A stretch of DNA of 39,346 nucleotides from assembly GCA_028278525.1 (NCBI GenBank), contig JANQEE010000058.1, forward strand, positions 1-39,346, written 5' to 3'. Source of the DNA: Minwuiaceae bacterium. Its GTDB lineage: Bacteria; Pseudomonadota; Alphaproteobacteria; Minwuiales; Minwuiaceae. Shown here in pieces: positions 17,669-24,471 of this stretch (within the stretch, counting starts at the first letter, position 1; each line of letters starts with the position of its first letter). Made by a program: the position numbers and the translations under genes. The notes beneath the pieces are model-generated. The model saw nothing but the letters and a program-made list of their open reading frames with translations, was not told where the DNA came from and ran no database searches.

Positions 17669-17698
17669 GGGGCGGGTTTTCTCCCGCCCCAGTTTTTT
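17669..17698 (-). terminator. phnD-phnE intergenic hairpin
   Basis: Eight-base perfect arms GGGGCGGG (17669-17676) and CCCGCCCC (17683-17690) enclose a six-base loop. Read in the operon direction (minus), the hairpin is followed by AATTTTATCCC and six T residues further on; read in the plus direction it is followed by AGTTTTTT. It probably acts as a partial terminator or as a 3' stabiliser making binding-protein mRNA more abundant than permease mRNA. Confidence 0.6.
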
Positions 17699-17730
17699 GA
17701 GGGAACATCGAGTCTGATTAGGTTGTTGTC

Positions 17731-18717
17731 TTAATAGCCGGCCTTGCCGACGATATCGGACATCTTCTTCAGGTTGGCGAGCTCCTGCTCGGCCGCCTTG
17801 ACGGCGGCGGTGTCGCCTTTGCGCTCCGCCTTGAGCTTGGCTTTGAAGGCTTCGATCTGGCGGACGTCGAGAAGCTGCGCGTTGGACGAAGCGAGGAACG
17901 GGCCCCAGCCGTCCGACAGGTTGGCGAGCACCGCGCGTTCGCGGGCGACCTTCTCCTGGTCGCCGAAGCGGCCGTACTGCAGGAAGAAGAAGAGCATCCT
18001 CTCCTTGGTCGCCTGCGGCAGGTCCTGACGCCAGACCATCGGGTCGGACGGGATGATCGGCGAACGCCAGATCTCCTTGATGTTGGCGGCGGCCTTCGGG
18101 TTGGTCTTGGCGAGGCGGGCGTAGATCGATTCGGTGTTGTTGGTGGCGACGTCGACCTTGGCGGTGGCGACGGCCAGTGCGTTGCCTTCGTGGTTCGAAT
18201 TGACGACCCGCTTGAAGCAGTCCTCCGGCGTCTGGTTGTTGAGCGCCCAGACGTAGTAGCCGGGGATGGCGAAGCCGGAGGTGGAGTTCGGGTCGCCGTT
18301 GCCGAAGGTCAGCGACTGGTCGCACTTCAGCACGTCTTCCAGCGAGTTGAGCGGCGAATCCTTGTGCGTGATCAACAGCGAATGGTAGCCGCGCGAGCCG
18401 TCGTCCTTGATGGTCTGGGCGAACACCTCGCCGCCGGCGCGGTCGACCGCCTGGATCGCCGACTTGTTGCCGAACCAGGCCACGTCGACTTTCTTGAAGC
18501 GCATGCCTTCGATCACGCCCGCATAGTCGGAGGCGAAGAACGGCTTGACCGTGACGCCGAGCGCCTTGCTCATATCCGCCAGGAACGGATTAAAGGATTC
18601 CTCAAGGGCCGACGACGACTCGGTCGAGATAATGCCGAAATTAATCCGGTCTTGCGCCTGGGCCGTGCCGAGGCCGAACACGGCGGCGGCAGCGGCAAGG
18701 ACGAGTTTCCTGAACAT
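17731..18717 (-). CDS. phnD: phosphonate/phosphate ABC transporter substrate-binding protein PhnD
   Basis: A 328-residue periplasmic binding protein. A signal peptide covers residues 1-21, with cleavage after Ala-Gln-Ala. The mature protein starts with 'Asn-Phe-Gly-Ile-Ile-Ser-Thr-Glu-Ser', and 'Phe-Phe-Ala-Ser-Asp-Tyr-Ala-Gly-Val-Ile-Glu-Gly-Met-Arg' and 'Tyr-His-Ser-Leu-Leu-Ile' are typical PhnD ligand-pocket segments. The C-terminal 50 residues are Lys/Ala-rich helix. The ligand is a phosphonate, phosphite or related oxyanion. Second gene of phnCDE, 18 bases after phnC. Confidence 0.93.
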   Translation of the reverse strand: MFRKLVLAAAAAVFGLGTAQAQDRINFGIISTESSSALEESFNPFLADMSKALGVTVKPFFASDYAGVIEGMRFKKVDVAWFGNKSAIQAVDRAGGEVFAQTIKDDGSRGYHSLLITHKDSPLNSLEDVLKCDQSLTFGNGDPNSTSGFAIPGYYVWALNNQTPEDCFKRVVNSNHEGNALAVATAKVDVATNNTESIYARLAKTNPKAAANIKEIWRSPIIPSDPMVWRQDLPQATKERMLFFFLQYGRFGDQEKVARERAVLANLSDGWGPFLASSNAQLLDVRQIEAFKAKLKAERKGDTAAVKAAEQELANLKKMSDIVGKAGY

Positions 18718-18735
18718 CGATTTCTCCCTTTGAAC

Positions 18736-19638
18736 TCAGGATGGGACGTTGCTGGCCACGGGTGCGGCCAGGTCGTGAAATGCCGGGACGCGGCCGGCGG
18801 CTTGTTGCGGCGATGGGGACGAAGGCGGCGGCGTTGCGCCGTTGGTCTTGCGCCGTTGCCGCGATTCCTGATCGCCCATGCTTTCCATGCCGTAGAGCGC
18901 CGCGAGGTCGTTGGGGCCGATGCCGGCCATGTCGCCGTCATAGATAATCCGGCCTTCTTTCAGCGCGATGACACGCCGGCAGTGTTTGAAGGCGTGATCG
19001 ATCTGATGCAGCGAGACGATTACCGTCGTGCCGTCCTGGCGGTTGATCTCGCCGAGCGCCTCCATCACATGCTCGGCCGAGGACGGGTCGAGCGAGGCGA
19101 TCGGTTCGTCGGCCAGAATGAGCTTCGCTTCCTGGGTCAGCGCCCGCGCGATCGCGCCGCGTTGCTGCTGGCCGCCCGAGAGCGTCGACGCGCGCTGATG
19201 CGCGAAATCCACCATGCCGACCCGCTCCAGCGCCTTGAGCGCCTTGACCCGCTCCGAGCGCGGGAACGCGCCGAGCGTGCCGCGCCAGGCCGGCACATGG
19301 CCGAGCCGTCCGGCCAGCACGTTCTTCAACAGCGACATGCGGCCGACCAGATTGAACTGTTGGAAGATGACGCCGACATCGCGGCGCATCGGACGGCAGT
19401 CGCGGGTGATGCGGCCGTCGGACTGCGTGGTCTTGCCGAACAGCGAAATCCGGCTGCCCAGTTCGCGATCCGAGGCTTCCAGCCCGCAGAGCAGCTTGAT
19501 CAAGGTCGACTTGCCGGAGCCGGACGGGCCGATCAAACCGACCATCTCGCCCGGCTCTATCTTGAAGCTGATGTCCTTCAGAACGTTGTTGGCCCGGCCG
19601 AACGTTTTCGAGCCGCGTACGACGTCAACCGCTTCCAT
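18736..19638 (-). CDS. phnC: phosphonate/phosphate ABC transporter ATP-binding protein PhnC
   Basis: A 300-residue ATPase driving the PhnDE importer. Walker A is Gly37-Ser44 (GPSGSGKS), the signature is Leu-Ser-Gly-Gly-Gln-Gln-Gln, and Walker B is 'Leu-Ile-Leu-Ala-Asp-Glu-Pro'. The core is normal for PhnC, but a Pro/Ser/Ala-rich tail of roughly 45 residues is added at the C-terminus. ATG at 19638 is chosen because AAGGTGG lies about eight bases upstream; an extension to 19677 is unlikely. First gene of the operon, with a candidate Pho box 46 bases upstream. Confidence 0.92.
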   Translation of the reverse strand: MEAVDVVRGSKTFGRANNVLKDISFKIEPGEMVGLIGPSGSGKSTLIKLLCGLEASDRELGSRISLFGKTTQSDGRITRDCRPMRRDVGVIFQQFNLVGRMSLLKNVLAGRLGHVPAWRGTLGAFPRSERVKALKALERVGMVDFAHQRASTLSGGQQQRGAIARALTQEAKLILADEPIASLDPSSAEHVMEALGEINRQDGTTVIVSLHQIDHAFKHCRRVIALKEGRIIYDGDMAGIGPNDLAALYGMESMGDQESRQRRKTNGATPPPSSPSPQQAAGRVPAFHDLAAPVASNVPS

Positions 19639-19667
19639 ATCCGTCCACCTTGCTAGTGACGCCGTTT

Positions 19668-19701
19668 CGAATAGCAACCCGCGGCGACAGTTTTGTTACA
19701 T
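19668..19701 (-). promoter_or_regulatory. candidate Pho box and -10 of phnCDE
   Basis: On the minus strand, ATGTAACAAAACTGTCGC (19701-19684) matches the PhoB consensus CTGTCATAAAACTGTCAT at 13 of 18 positions. Ten bases further lies TATTCG (19673-19668), the right place for a -10 in PhoB-activated promoters, where the Pho box replaces the -35. It implies induction by phosphate starvation. Binding is inferred. Confidence 0.55.
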
Positions 19702-19890
19702 GGCGGCTGGGCCTCGCCCTCTATGGTAAGAACATCTAGACGTCTGAACGGCTGGTCGAGCCGAGCGTGCGCGGAATACTTGGATTTTTTCGACTATCGG
19801 GGCGTGCAGCCAGGCTGCCGCAAAAAATTTTCGCAGCGGTCTGTTACACTGGGACAGCATCCCGCACTTCCAAGACAGGAGTTTTGCAGC

Positions 19891-20778
19891 ATGGCAAAAA
19901 TCGCCTTCCTCGGGCTCGGCAAGATGGGCAACGGCATGGCCGGGTGTCTGATCGGCGCCGGGCACAGCGTGTCGGTATGGAACCGGTCGGCCGACAAGGC
20001 CGCGCCGCTGGCCGAGAAGGGCGCGGTTGTCGCCGAAACCCCGGCCGAAGCGGCGCGGGACGCGGAAGCGGTGTTCAGCATGGTTGCCGACGACGACGCG
20101 TCGTCGCGGGTCTGGACGGCGGAAGACGGCGCCTTCGCGACCGCGGCGGACGGGGCGCTGGCGATCGAATGCTCGACCATCTCGCACGGCCAGGCGATGC
20201 GTCTGGCCAAGGCTGCGGCGGCGCGCGGAATGACCTACATCGACTGTCCGGTCAACGGGCCGCCGGCCGCCGCCGCGTCGGGCGAACTGATCCTGCTGGT
20301 CGGCGCGCCGGACGCGGACCTGGAGAAGGCGCGGCCGCTGCTGGAGATTGTTTCCTCGTCGATCCTGCATTTCGGCGCCGTCGGCACTGGCACCGCGTTC
20401 AAGCTGACCAACAACCTGATGGGCGCGGTGCATATCGCGGCGCTGGCCGAAGTCGCCGCGCTGGCCGACAAGCTCGGCCTGGACAAAGAGACCCTGATCG
20501 CCGCCATCGACAGCGGCCCCTGCGCCAGCCCGCACGTCAAACGGCTGGTGCGGCCGATGGTCGAGGGCAGGCTGTCGGACGTGCCGGGCCTGTCCATCGG
20601 CCTGCGCGAGAAGGACTCGCGCTATTGCCTCGGCCTCGCCGACGATACCGACCAGGGCATGGGCCTCGGCCGGGTTGCGCACGCCTGGTACGCGCTGGCC
20701 GCCGAGACGGCTGGCGCGGAGGACGATTCCGCGTTGCTGCGGACGGTGGTGGCGCAGGCCGGACGGCTGCCCGGCTAG
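19891..20778 (+). CDS. NAD(P)-dependent beta-hydroxyacid dehydrogenase (3-hydroxyisobutyrate dehydrogenase family)
   Basis: A 295-residue cytoplasmic oxidoreductase. The Rossmann loop 'Gly-Leu-Gly-Lys-Met-Gly-Asn-Gly-Met-Ala' is at residues 8-17, the substrate-binding 'Asp-Cys-Pro-Val-Asn-Gly-Pro-Pro-Ala-Ala-Ala' follows near residue 117, and the catalytic lysine is in 'Phe-Lys-Leu-Thr-Asn-Asn-Leu' near 170. The family includes 3-hydroxyisobutyrate, tartronate-semialdehyde and glyoxylate/succinic semialdehyde reductases; which applies is not clear. The ATG at 19891 has AGGAG ten bases upstream. The gene is divergent from phnC and its end overlaps the ThrRS-like gene by four bases, convergently. 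Confidence 0.9.
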   Translation: MAKIAFLGLGKMGNGMAGCLIGAGHSVSVWNRSADKAAPLAEKGAVVAETPAEAARDAEAVFSMVADDDASSRVWTAEDGAFATAADGALAIECSTISHGQAMRLAKAAAARGMTYIDCPVNGPPAAAASGELILLVGAPDADLEKARPLLEIVSSSILHFGAVGTGTAFKLTNNLMGAVHIAALAEVAALADKLGLDKETLIAAIDSGPCASPHVKRLVRPMVEGRLSDVPGLSIGLREKDSRYCLGLADDTDQGMGLGRVAHAWYALAAETAGAEDDSALLRTVVAQAGRLPG

Positions 20779-21965
20779 CGAAACGCCTCGGGCGCCAGGC
20801 GGTCTATCGCGGCGTCGACCGCGAGGACCTCGCTGTCGCCGTCGGCGCCGCGCAGGGCGACGGTGCCGGCGGCCGCCTCGCGCGCGCCGACCGCGGCCAG
20901 CAGGGGGATACCGGCCTCCCGGGCGTCGACGATCTTGCGCGGCAGACGCGCCTTGCGGGTGTCCAGGGCGACGCGGAAACCGGCCTCCTCGAACCGGGCC
21001 GCGACCTCGCCGGCATAGTCGGCGGCGGCCTCGGTAATGCTGGCGACGGCGATCTGCTCCGGCGCCAGCCAGAGCGGCAGCCGGCCCTGGTGATGCTCCA
21101 GCAGGATGCCGATGAACCGCTCGATCGAGCCGAGCACCGCATGGTGTAGCAGGACCGGGCGGCGGCGTTTGTTGTCGGCGTCGACATAGGCGGCGTCGAG
21201 CCGTTCCGGCAGCACCAGATCGACCTGGACGGTGCCGCACTGCCATTCGCGGCCGCGGTTGTCGCGGAGCGCGAATTCAAGCTTCGGCCCGTAGAACGCG
21301 CCCTCGCCGGGCTGGGCGCGGCAGTCGAGGCCGGCTTGCTTCGCGGCGTCGGCCAGCGCCGCTTCCGCCCGGTCCCAGACCGCATCGGTGCCGGCACGCA
21401 CCGCCGGCCGTGTCGAGAAGGCGACCGCCATGTCGTCGAAGCCGAAATCGGCATAAACGCGTCTCAGCAGAGCGCAGAAGCGCGCGACTTCGGCCACGAT
21501 GTCGTCGTCCGCGCAGAAGACATGCGCGTCGTCCTGCACGAAGGCGCGGGTGCGCATCAGGCCGAGCAGGGCGCCGGACGGTTCGTCGCGATGGCAGGCG
21601 CCGAACTCAGCGAGCCGGAACGGCAGGTCGCGGAACGAGCGGATCCGCTTGTTGAAGATCTGGATATGGCCCGGGCAGTTCATCGGTTTCAGCGCCAGGG
21701 CATGGCTGTCTTCGCCGGGCAGGGCGAACATGTTGTCGCCGAACTTCTCCCAGTGGCCGCTGGCCTGCCAGAGCGCGCGCGACAGCAATTGCGGGGTGCG
21801 CACCTCGCGGTAGCCGGCGGCGCGCATCTGCCGGCGGATATAGCCTTCGATAACCTGGTACAGCGCGAAGCCGCGCGGGTGCCAGAACACCATGCCGGCG
21901 CCCTCTTCCTGCTGATGGAACAGGTCCATGCGGTTGCCGATGGCGCGGTGGTCGTTGTCGTCCAT
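20775..21965 (-). CDS. threonyl-tRNA synthetase paralogue lacking TGS and editing domains
   Basis: A 396-residue class II synthetase; full ThrRS is about 640. It starts at the catalytic core ('Asp-His-Arg-Ala-Ile-Gly-Asn-Arg-Met-Asp-Leu-Phe-His') and ends with the anticodon-binding domain. Zinc/threonine-site segments Met-Asn-Cys-Pro-Gly-His and 'Gln-Asp-Asp-Ala-His-Val-Phe-Cys' are kept. Motif 2 is 'Phe-Arg-Leu-Ala-Glu-Phe-Gly-Ala-Cys-His-Arg-Asp-Glu', and motif 3 is 'Leu-Gly-Ser-Ile-Glu-Arg-Phe-Ile-Gly'. It should aminoacylate tRNA-Thr but cannot hydrolyse Ser-tRNA-Thr in cis. AGGAGG six bases upstream makes the start secure, so this is a genuine short form. It is probably a second ThrRS, controlled by the Thr leader upstream. 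Confidence 0.9.
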   Translation of the reverse strand: MDDNDHRAIGNRMDLFHQQEEGAGMVFWHPRGFALYQVIEGYIRRQMRAAGYREVRTPQLLSRALWQASGHWEKFGDNMFALPGEDSHALALKPMNCPGHIQIFNKRIRSFRDLPFRLAEFGACHRDEPSGALLGLMRTRAFVQDDAHVFCADDDIVAEVARFCALLRRVYADFGFDDMAVAFSTRPAVRAGTDAVWDRAEAALADAAKQAGLDCRAQPGEGAFYGPKLEFALRDNRGREWQCGTVQVDLVLPERLDAAYVDADNKRRRPVLLHHAVLGSIERFIGILLEHHQGRLPLWLAPEQIAVASITEAAADYAGEVAARFEEAGFRVALDTRKARLPRKIVDAREAGIPLLAAVGAREAAAGTVALRGADGDSEVLAVDAAIDRLAPEAFR

Positions 21966-22004
21966 TTTGTCCTCCTGGAAAATCCGGGGACGGACGGGGC
22001 GGCC

Positions 22005-22060
22005 CGAAAAAGCGAAGGCCCCGTCCGTTGCCGGCGGGGCCTTGGGGTTTCGCTTTTTCG
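22005..22060 (-). terminator. attenuator terminator before the ThrRS-like gene
   Basis: Read on the minus strand, AAGGCCCCG (22043-22035) pairs with CGGGGCCTT (22023-22015) in a 9-bp stem, followed by CGCTTTTTCG with five U residues (22011-22007). The U-tract block can also pair with CGAAAAAGCG at 22060-22051 as an outer stem. The hairpin lies between the leader peptide stop and the synthetase ribosome binding site, the normal position for ribosome-mediated attenuation. Confidence 0.8.
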
Positions 22061-22099
22061 CCTAAAGCTAGCGCAAACGATCCCTCCGCGGCCCGCCGG
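22031..22099 (-). promoter_or_regulatory. candidate antiterminator pairing
   Basis: CCGGCGGG (minus strand 22099-22092, over the last Thr codon and the next two Gly codons of the leader) is complementary to CCCGCCGG (22038-22031). The latter contains four bases of the terminator 5' arm, so the two structures exclude each other. A ribosome stalled in the upstream Thr run would leave 22099-22092 free and favour readthrough. The pairing is seen; the switch is inferred. Confidence 0.55.
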
Positions 22100-22148
22100 T
22101 GCGGGTCGTCGTCGTGGTCGTCTGCGTCGTGGCGATCAAACTGTGCAT
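22068..22148 (-). CDS. threonine-rich leader peptide
   Basis: A 26-residue open frame, ATG at 22148 to TAG at 22068, too short for routine gene calling. It reads Met-His-Ser-Leu-Ile-Ala and then has Thr at residues 7, 8, 10-15 and 17: nine in all, six consecutive, using ACG and ACC. The tail is Gly/Arg-rich. It stands about 100 bases before a threonyl-tRNA synthetase-like gene and directly before a terminator, the classic arrangement of amino-acid-sensing leader peptides such as thrL. Low charged tRNA-Thr should stall the ribosome in the Thr run. There is no Shine-Dalgarno sequence, fitting a leaderless start. Confidence 0.85.
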   Translation of the reverse strand: MHSLIATTQTTTTTTRTGGPRRDRLR

Positions 22149-22154
22149 GGCGTG

Positions 22155-22183
22155 GAATTAACGGCTAAACGCCGGCGGGTCAA
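22155..22183 (-). promoter_or_regulatory. promoter of the Thr leader and ThrRS-like gene
   Basis: On the minus strand TTGACC (22183-22178) and TAATTC (22160-22155) are separated by exactly 17 bases, a good sigma-70-type match. The leader ATG begins six bases after the -10, so transcription would start at or beside the A of the ATG. This gives a leaderless message, as known for trpL in Sinorhizobium meliloti. Confidence 0.6.
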
Positions 22184-22224
22184 GCGTCGGCGCGGTTTTA
22201 TCGACGGCTACTGCCGCAAAGTGC

Positions 22225-22262
22225 TTGTAATTGCTTAATTATGCGCTTATGTCTGGCGCATA
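22225..22262 (+). promoter_or_regulatory. candidate cold-shock gene promoter with dyad
   Basis: TTGTAA (22225-22230), a 17-base spacer and TATGTC (22248-22253) form a possible plus-strand promoter about 160 bases before the cold-shock gene, implying a long 5' untranslated region as in cspA. A perfect 7-base inverted repeat, TATGCGC (22240-22246) and GCGCATA (22256-22262), spans the -10 and likely start. It may be an operator or a 5' hairpin. Confidence 0.35.
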
Positions 22263-22413
22263 GATATTGGCCGGAATGACTGGGCCGCTTCGCTTCGTCA
22301 CTGACAGGCGCATAGGTTTCCGACTTTCTCACCAAAATCGACTAACCGGGATCAACGCCACGAACCGCCGTGTGCCGCGTCCCCCGTGCAAACCGTCAGT
22401 GAAAGGAAATTCC

Positions 22414-22623
22414 ATGATTACGGGTACGGTAAAGTTCTACAACGACCAAAAAGGCTATGGCTTCATCGAGCCGGAGGATGGCGCGAAAGACGTTTTCGTG
22501 CATGCCACGGCGCTGGAGCGTGCCGGCATCAACGGCCTGAGCGAAGGCCAGAAGGTGCGTTTCGACACGCAGAACGATCCGCGCAGCGGCAAGATCGCCG
22601 TCGGCACGATCGAAATCGCCTGA
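22414..22623 (+). CDS. cold-shock protein, CspA family
   Basis: A 69-residue single cold-shock domain that binds single-stranded RNA and DNA. RNP1 is 'Lys-Gly-Tyr-Gly-Phe-Ile' and RNP2 is 'Asp-Val-Phe-Val-His', both complete. ATG at 22414 is preceded by AAAGGA; the frame extends to 22267 but the extra residues are not domain-like. The usual role is RNA chaperone during cold or stress, often with regulation through a long 5' untranslated region, which the roughly 160-base gap from the candidate promoter would permit. It is followed by a strong terminator. Confidence 0.95.
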   Translation: MITGTVKFYNDQKGYGFIEPEDGAKDVFVHATALERAGINGLSEGQKVRFDTQNDPRSGKIAVGTIEIA

Positions 22624-22658
22624 TGCACGGCGGCCCTAGCGCCGCGACGTGAGGTTTG

Positions 22659-22692
22659 GAGCCGCCGCCCGTCACGGGCGGCGGCTCTTTTT
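22659..22692 (+). terminator. intrinsic terminator of the cold-shock gene
   Basis: Thirteen-base perfect arms GAGCCGCCGCCCG (22659-22671) and CGGGCGGCGGCTC (22675-22687) enclose the loop TCA and are followed by five T residues (22688-22692). The T-tract overlaps the TAA stop of the convergent GNAT gene, so the same hairpin may limit readthrough from both sides. Confidence 0.92.
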
Positions 22693-23158
22693 ATGCCGAG
22701 AGGTCGAGCGTCATGTAGACGCTGTGGGGATCTTCCCGGTAGCCGTTGAACGGCGCGCAGTATTCGAAGCCGAAACGGGCGTAGAGGGCGCGGGCGGGCG
22801 CGAACGCCTCCACCGAACCGGTTTCCAGACTCAGACGCTCGTATCCGCGCCGCCGGGCCTGGTCGACGATATGCGTCAGAATGCGGGCGCCGACGCCCCG
22901 GCCCCGGCTTCGCTCCGCCGTATGCATGGATTTCAGCTCGCCGTGGCGGGCGTCGAGTTCCTTAAGCGCGCCGCAGCCCAGGAGGTCGGGGCCGTCCCAG
23001 GCGGTCCAGAAGGTTACGCCGGGCGTGCGCAGGGCGGAAAGATCCAAAGCATGCACGCTTTCCGGCGGCGAATGGGCGGCGCCGTGATCGAGATGCGTTT
23101 GGATGAGTGCCGCGATCTCCCAGCCCTGAAGATCGTCTTCGCGAATCGAAATCTGCAT
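22691..23158 (-). CDS. GNAT family N-acetyltransferase
   Basis: A 155-residue acetyltransferase. Motif A shows 'Glu-Leu-Lys-Ser-Met-His-Thr' followed by Arg-Gly-Arg-Gly-Val-Gly, the acetyl-CoA pyrophosphate loop; motif B has 'Ala-Arg-Ala-Leu-Tyr-Ala-Arg-Phe-Gly-Phe'. It resembles the YsnE/PhnO-like GNAT group by general pattern; the substrate is unknown. Its ATG lies four bases after the anti-sigma factor stop, so it is probably the third gene of the sigma operon. Whether it takes part in the stress response or is simply co-transcribed is not known. Confidence 0.87.
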   Translation of the reverse strand: MQISIREDDLQGWEIAALIQTHLDHGAAHSPPESVHALDLSALRTPGVTFWTAWDGPDLLGCGALKELDARHGELKSMHTAERSRGRGVGARILTHIVDQARRRGYERLSLETGSVEAFAPARALYARFGFEYCAPFNGYREDPHSVYMTLDLSA

Positions 23159-23162
23159 CGCT

Positions 23163-23909
23163 TTATTCTGCCGCGTCCCACCGCCCGCGCAAGAGGGCGG
23201 CTTCGTCTTCCGGCGTGAGCGACGGGCTGGCGCCGAGCGCGTCGAGCATGGCGTCGAGCGCCTGGGCGGCGGCGCCGGACGCGGTGGCGTAACCGGACGG
23301 GCCGGTCTCGGTAACCGGCGCCGCGACCACCATTTCCACGTTCCAGCGGCCTTCCGGGCCGCGGCAGGCGATGCCGAATTCCGCCTTGTCGGGCAGTTCG
23401 TGGAGCACGTCGAACTCCCGGCAGGCGCGGCCGTCGCCGGCGCGGAAGGTGAGCACCGGCTGGATGCCGGCGTCCGATGTCGACCCGCTCGGCAGGGTCT
23501 CGAGCGCGGCGTGCAGCGGCCCGTCCAGCGGCGCGTCGCCGAGCGCGGCGATAATCCGCTGCTGCTCCGGCCCGCCGATAAAGCTGCCGGCGCCGACGCC
23601 GATGGCGAGCGCGATACTGGCCGCGATCGCCGTCGGCATCCAGCCGCCGATGGCGCGCCGCCTGGGGAGCACCGCGACCTTGTCGGGCTCGCCGAAGATC
23701 GCCGCCTGGATCGCGGCCGGCATCGGCGCGTCTTCAGGCGTATCGAAGGCCTCCCGCAGCAGGGCGTTCGATTCCCGGATCCGCTCCGCCAGCGCCCTGG
23801 CTTCGGGGTCGGTCTCGATTGTCCGGCGCACCGCTTCCGCCTCGGCCTCGTCTTCCAGCGAGCCGTCGACGAAGGCCGCGACCTGTTCTTCCGTCCAGTC
23901 CCGGGTCAT
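23163..23909 (-). CDS. anti-sigma factor, membrane anchored
   Basis: A 248-residue protein whose start ATG overlaps the ECF sigma stop by four bases (ATGA), the usual sigma/anti-sigma coupling. The N-terminal 75 residues are acidic helices ('Glu-Glu-Gln-Val-Ala-Ala-Phe-Val-Asp-Gly-Ser-Leu') that would bind the sigma factor; no zinc HxxxCxxC motif is seen. A single hydrophobic segment at about residues 90-112 follows a run of arginines, so the N-terminus is cytoplasmic and the C-terminal 130 residues periplasmic. The periplasmic part, with two Cys residues, may sense the envelope signal. Family membership is inferred from position and architecture. Confidence 0.85.
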   Translation of the reverse strand: MTRDWTEEQVAAFVDGSLEDEAEAEAVRRTIETDPEARALAERIRESNALLREAFDTPEDAPMPAAIQAAIFGEPDKVAVLPRRRAIGGWMPTAIAASIALAIGVGAGSFIGGPEQQRIIAALGDAPLDGPLHAALETLPSGSTSDAGIQPVLTFRAGDGRACREFDVLHELPDKAEFGIACRGPEGRWNVEMVVAAPVTETGPSGYATASGAAAQALDAMLDALGASPSLTPEDEAALLRGRWDAAE

Positions 23910-24406
23910 GGCGCGGTCTCCGCCATCAACGGCAGCAGGCTGGCGCGGGCGCGGTTGAGCCGGCTCATGACCGTGCCGACGGGCGTATCCAGGATCGATG
24001 CCGCTTCCTTGTAGGAATAGCCTTCGATGGCGACGAGCGCGATCACCGCGCGCTGCTGTTCGGGCAGCGCCGCGATGGCCGCGCGCGTCTTGGCCAGCAG
24101 CAGGCGATGTTCGTTGCGGTCGGCCTCCCGGCCCTCATCGGACAGGCGTTCCAGCACCTCTGGATCTGAAGAGCCCTGAAAGCGCTTACGGCTGCGCATC
24201 GCGTCGATGTGCGTGTTCTGGACGATGCGGAACATCCAACTGTCCAGTCGGGTGCCCGGCCGGTACTGATCGATCCGGCTCAATGCCTTCACACAGGCTG
24301 TCTGCACCAGGTCGTCTCCTTCGTCACGATTGCCGCTGATGGCATAGGCGAAACGCCTCAGACGCGGCACCAAGGCTGCGATTTCGGCCTTTATCTGCTC
24401 GCTCAT
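23906..24406 (-). CDS. ECF RNA polymerase sigma factor
   Basis: A 166-residue group IV sigma factor with only regions 2 and 4. Region 2 is 'Asp-Glu-Gly-Asp-Asp-Leu-Val-Gln-Thr-Ala-Cys-Val-Lys-Ala-Leu' through 'Trp-Met-Phe-Arg-Ile-Val-Gln-Asn'; region 4 ends with 'Tyr-Lys-Glu-Ala-Ala-Ser-Ile-Leu', then 'Val-Gly-Thr-Val-Met-Ser-Arg-Leu-Asn-Arg-Ala-Arg'. The start at 24406 gives a normal length; the open frame to 24901 is the antisense of the Asp-Gly repeat and is rejected. A GGAAT-N16-CGTT promoter 32 bases upstream suggests autoregulation. First gene of sigma / anti-sigma / GNAT. Confidence 0.93.
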   Translation of the reverse strand: MSEQIKAEIAALVPRLRRFAYAISGNRDEGDDLVQTACVKALSRIDQYRPGTRLDSWMFRIVQNTHIDAMRSRKRFQGSSDPEVLERLSDEGREADRNEHRLLLAKTRAAIAALPEQQRAVIALVAIEGYSYKEAASILDTPVGTVMSRLNRARASLLPLMAETAP

Positions 24407-24437
24407 GCCCGATCCAAACGGCAGAGTTCGTGAAGAG

Positions 24438-24462
24438 AACGCCTGCGCAGGTGTTTTATTCC
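24438..24462 (-). promoter_or_regulatory. ECF-type promoter of the sigma operon
   Basis: On the minus strand GGAAT (24462-24458), 16 bases, CGTT (24441-24438). This is one base from the GGAAC-N16/17-CGTT form used by alphaproteobacterial ECF (EcfG-type) sigma factors. It lies 31 bases before the sigma start. Autoregulation is inferred. Confidence 0.7.
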
Positions 24463-24471
24463 TCAATTTTC

